From NCBI GenBank assembly GCA_029339195.1, contig JAPTJF010000189.1, positions 1 through 64,000 of the forward strand: a stretch of 64,000 nucleotides of DNA, given 5' to 3'. A model generated the notes under the pieces. That model was not told the origin of the DNA. It saw only the letters and a program-made list of their open reading frames with translations, and searched no databases. This DNA comes from Micractinium sp. NFX-FRZ. Lineage: Eukaryota > Chlorophyta > Trebouxiophyceae > Chlorellales > Chlorellaceae. This document shows, piece after piece, positions 61,201-64,000 of this stretch; position 1 is the first letter of the stretch; every line of letters begins with the position of its first letter. The translations under genes were made by a program, and so were the position numbers.

Positions 61201-61336
61201 TGAGTGCAGCGCATGCAAGACCGCCAGAAACAGCATGCATGTGGATGGCTGCTTTTGCCCCAAAAGAGTGGTTGACCACACTTCATGTCCTCCTTGCATC
61301 CTGCTGCAGGCTGATGCCACCGGCGCCACTGCCTGA
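58241..61336 (+). CDS. Secreted alanine/serine/proline-rich protein
   Basis: Twelve exons: 58241-58307, 58487-58618, 58792-58910, 59041-59239, 59444-59551, 59705-59829, 59958-60167, 60291-60431, 60559-60627, 60786-60869, 61012-61155, 61310-61336; 474 residues. A clear signal peptide 'MSSRTLAGLLVGLLLLGSAS' is followed by AAG and 'SRRLLQ', a motif I know to be common just after the signal peptide in green-algal secreted proteins. The first half is Ala-rich but ordered, with six Cys-containing or hydrophobic segments such as 'TADVCSQLAALVISALQSGD', 'GGPCAKAIADGLVNAKLGCG' and 'VAVIRACLSPAQLL'. The second half is Pro/Ser/Ala/Thr repeats ('PSPSPQPSPSPAAQ', 'ASPSPQPSPPAP') like algal wall glycoproteins. 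Most of its exons are phase 0-0, start with Ala and end in CAG, which suggests growth by exon duplication. Probably extracellular or cell wall; no enzymatic motif. Confidence 0.8.
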
Positions 61337-62146
61337 GGGCGCTGACGTCAGCTGCCCGTCCCGCTGCTGAGGAAGCGGCGCTCGGGGACCAGGCAGCCAA
61401 AGAGACCACCGCCGCTTGCCTGCGGCGCTGGTGTGCCCGGTCCCCTCCATCTCACTCGTCCTTGTGGCCCTGAGGGCCATGGCCTCAAACTGTTTTACTG
61501 TATGACCCCCCGCTCCAATGAACTGCCCCCTGCCATCCCCTCCGAGCAGCCCTCTCTATATCCTTTTCCCGCGTCCCCCACTTGACAATCTTCAAAATTA
61601 TATCTGCCCCTATACCTGCCCCTGGATGTCTCAGACCTATATTAATGTCATCGTGTTTTGGCTGAAGTGCGCTGTAAGCAACACCGCGCGCAACCAACCA
61701 GAGCATGGCAGCGGGGGTGGGAGAGCATGGGGCAGCCTGGCATTCGACGCTTGACCTGGGCACGTGGGGAAGAGGTGCCTTTGCTGGCGCCCCGCCACTT
61801 CTGGCTCAGCAGCTGGTGGACCCTGCTTCTTCGTTGTGCTGGTGCGCCGCTCTGTAGCTACATGTGTCTGCTCCCCGCCTGTCCCCCGCAGCAGGCAGGC
61901 ACGGCGGCAGCGGCAGCACCCACCCACCAAGGAGGCGGCTCGGAGCTGCACTGATTCTCTCCTTTGTTTGTTTCACACCCAGGGCTGGCGGCAGGAGCAG
62001 CGGGAGCGTCCTCCAGCATCAAGCTGTGCGACGGTGGCGGCGCTGGCCTTCCTGCCGTCGCATCTTCCCCCAGAGGCACCACCGTGTGTCTCGCCTTCGG
62101 CTTTTCTTCTCCTTCGTGTTCTTCCTTCTCTGCACATCTCACTGCC
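61337..62146. other. Intergenic before the right-edge gene
   Basis: TGTAA at 61673-61677 may end the secreted-protein transcript. The frame of the next gene is open back to about 61964, so its leader may be partly coding. Nothing else recognised. Confidence 0.45.
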
Positions 62147-64000
62147 ATGCCGCGCCCACGCGATAGAGGCCCATCGTGTGCCGGCCCGCCCGGCGACACC
62201 ATTTTCGGGGCTATGGGCGAGGCGGCGCGCTTCGTGGAACAGATGACGAAAAACGCGGCCGAGCATGCAGCGCTGGCTGCCGCGGCAGGCAACACGCAGG
62301 GCTGGCAGCAGTAAGCCGAGCCGCCACCGCCGCTGCCGCCTGCTGCCTGCTGCTGCCGGTTTTACAGCGCCATCCAGCCAGCCTGCTCACTACCTCCTCT
62401 CCCCTTGCAGGTACCAGGACCAGGCGGTGAGCGAGGACCACGATAGGACCCGGCTTGGGCGCCCCGTTCCGCTCCTTCTGCTCGGCTTTGGCGCGCCCGC
62501 GGGGCGGCCCTCCCTGGCCACCGAACTCATCCGAGCGATCATTGCCAGCCGCCAGCAGCTCAGCTCGGAGTACAAAGTGTACTTTCCAGTGCTGGGCATC
62601 TCAGGTGTGGTCGTGGGTCGGCTGGGGGTGCACCTGGGGCCCTGCTGGGACAGCGCCTGGTGGTGCGCCTGAGGCATCACTGTGCAGGCGGGGCTGCCTT
62701 GTGCTGGCACCCGCCCTCTCTTGTTGCCTTCTCTTGCTGCTGTGCCCACCCCTGGCGGGCACAGGGAACCTTCCCATGTAACCCTTGCTGCTGGCTGTTT
62801 TCTATCTGCCGCCCCCGGTGCTACCAGCGGCCTCTCCTCCTGCTACCCCTGCTGCACCCTCCCTCCCACCCCACCCCTCCCACCCCCGGTGGCGCCCCTG
62901 CAGACGGCCAGGGCAGCTTCAGCCCTCACTCCAAGATGCCCCGCCTCTACGCCCTGGCCGCGGGGCTGTCTGATACCGGCATGCTGTCGGTGGCTGTGGG
63001 GCCGGCGGAGGAGGGGCAGTCGCTGCGGGGCAACGGATACTGCAACACGCAGGAGGTGCGGTGGGGGGTGCTGTTGCACACCACCTGTTGACATCACTTG
63101 TAGCAAGACAGCTGTATGGCTGGCCCTGACCCAGAATCTGATGGCGGCACAGGGCACGGCGCAGCCTCGATGCGGGGGATGCTGTGGATGGGTGCTGTGC
63201 ACGCTGCAAATGCTGGGCGTGCTGTGCATGCTGGGAAGTCACTGAATGGACAGGTGTGCCATGGGCATCGCGACCTGGGCCAGTGTGCCTGCCTCCACTT
63301 GCCCGATAAGGAAACTGCAGCCGCCCCACGCCTCGAGCGCAGCATTTCCAGGTGTGCACGCCCGCCCCCAACTGTAACACCCGCGGTTAGCCCCTCTCCC
63401 TGCCCACCCCTGCCGGCAGGTGGTGGAGCACGGCGGGCACCGCGGCTGCGTGCTGCTGGACCTGGCCGAGGACAAGAAGGCGCAGACCAAGGCGCTGGCG
63501 GGGCTGCTGCACGGAGGGCAGCAAGGTGCGCTGCCAAGAGGGGCGGTGCTGCGGTGCACCAAAGCTTGTGGGTGCCCTGCCTGCAGGGGTGCTAGCTGTC
63601 GGCGCTGGCTGTGCCCGCCCGCTGGTGGTGTTGTTTTGGGGAGCAAGGAGACCGGCAAATTCAGGGATGATCCTTGTGCAGTGTGTGTGTACCCGTTGCC
63701 TAGCAATCCATGCAACCCGGACGCATTTAAAAGCGCTGCACTGGTTGCTGCACCCACACGGCTTGCAGGCTATTTTGCGGTGGTGGTGGGCAAGCGGTCC
63801 GAGGCTCAGACGGCTGCCATCGCCCGCGCCTTCCCACCCGACCGCCTGCTGTGCCTGCGTGCTGCCGACCTGGCTCCGGCGGCAGAAGGGCTGCGGGTAC
63901 GCTGAGCGGGTGTTGCCGGGGGCACTTGCTAGTGGCAGCTGCCTGGGCCTGCACTTGATTTCTGGGCGCTCCACCCCTTGGTGCTGCTGCTGCTGCAGGC
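62147..64000 (+). CDS. Unidentified protein, 5' part, runs off the right edge
   Basis: I do not recognise this gene. Visible exons: 62147-62310, 62411-62604, 62904-63055, 63420-63525, 63769-63896, and a likely next acceptor at 63998; 248 residues in frame. The start could be the ATG at 62147 ('MPRPRDRGPSCAGPPGD') or the downstream ATG before 'GEAARFVEQMTKNAAEHAAL'; an upstream in-frame extension is open. Conserved-looking stretches with alternating hydrophobic strands and Gly are 'GRPVPLLLLGFGAPAGRPSL', 'ELIRAIIASRQQLSSEYKVY', 'GLSDTGMLSVAVGPAEEGQS', 'HRGCVLLDLAEDKKAQTKAL' and 'GYFAVVVGKRSEAQTAAIAR'. This reads like an alpha/beta globular domain, but I see no catalytic signature. No signal peptide or membrane segment is evident. 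Confidence 0.6.

Overview
The window looks like nuclear DNA of a GC-rich, intron-dense green alga, most likely a trebouxiophyte close to Chlorella or Micractinium (inference). Reasons: coding DNA is very GC-rich. Short exons are joined by 60-400 base introns with GTGAG-like donors and CTGCAG acceptors. TGTAA, the usual green-algal polyadenylation signal, follows many stop codons. Gene content is plant-like (V-ATPase, PEX1, COG4, AP2 and B3 domains). A run of N marks a scaffold gap. Gene models were built by hand from splice sites; each complete model sums to a whole number of codons. Coordinates may be off by 1-2 bases.

Layout. 1-8.1 kb is housekeeping: the 5' part of COG4 (minus) is divergent from the V-ATPase B subunit gene (plus), which converges on SRP19 (minus). 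8.5-13.0 kb is a large ankyrin-repeat gene (minus). 13.6-32.5 kb holds five minus-strand paralogues, here called A to E, of a family I do not recognise. Their variable, low-complexity N-terminal parts differ, but all end in the same module: a CxxC knuckle, a 'PRNWPGNxPTEEFL...GMS.R' exon and an 'LYHGV...RKR' exon, with introns in conserved phases. Repeat-rich intergenic DNA separates them.

34.2-45.0 kb (plus) has a SUMO-protease-like gene lacking the catalytic cysteine. It is followed by gene F, an AP2-like protein fused to a sixth copy of the A-E module, and gene G, an AP2 plus B3 (RAV-like) protein sharing a C-terminal domain with F. 45.6-51.8 kb has a long coiled-coil protein and a poly-Q nuclear-type protein with a gap in a minisatellite. 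52.1-57.6 kb is PEX1. 58.2-61.3 kb is a secreted alanine-rich protein. 62.1 kb to the right edge is the 5' part of an unidentified gene.

How they fit together: the housekeeping genes serve membrane traffic and organelles (Golgi tethering, vacuolar acidification, ER targeting, peroxisome import) and are not functionally clustered. The 13.6-45 kb block is different. It appears to be a locally expanding set of putative DNA-binding or chromatin proteins in which a novel Cys module has been duplicated, has diverged, and in one case has been joined to an AP2-type protein.
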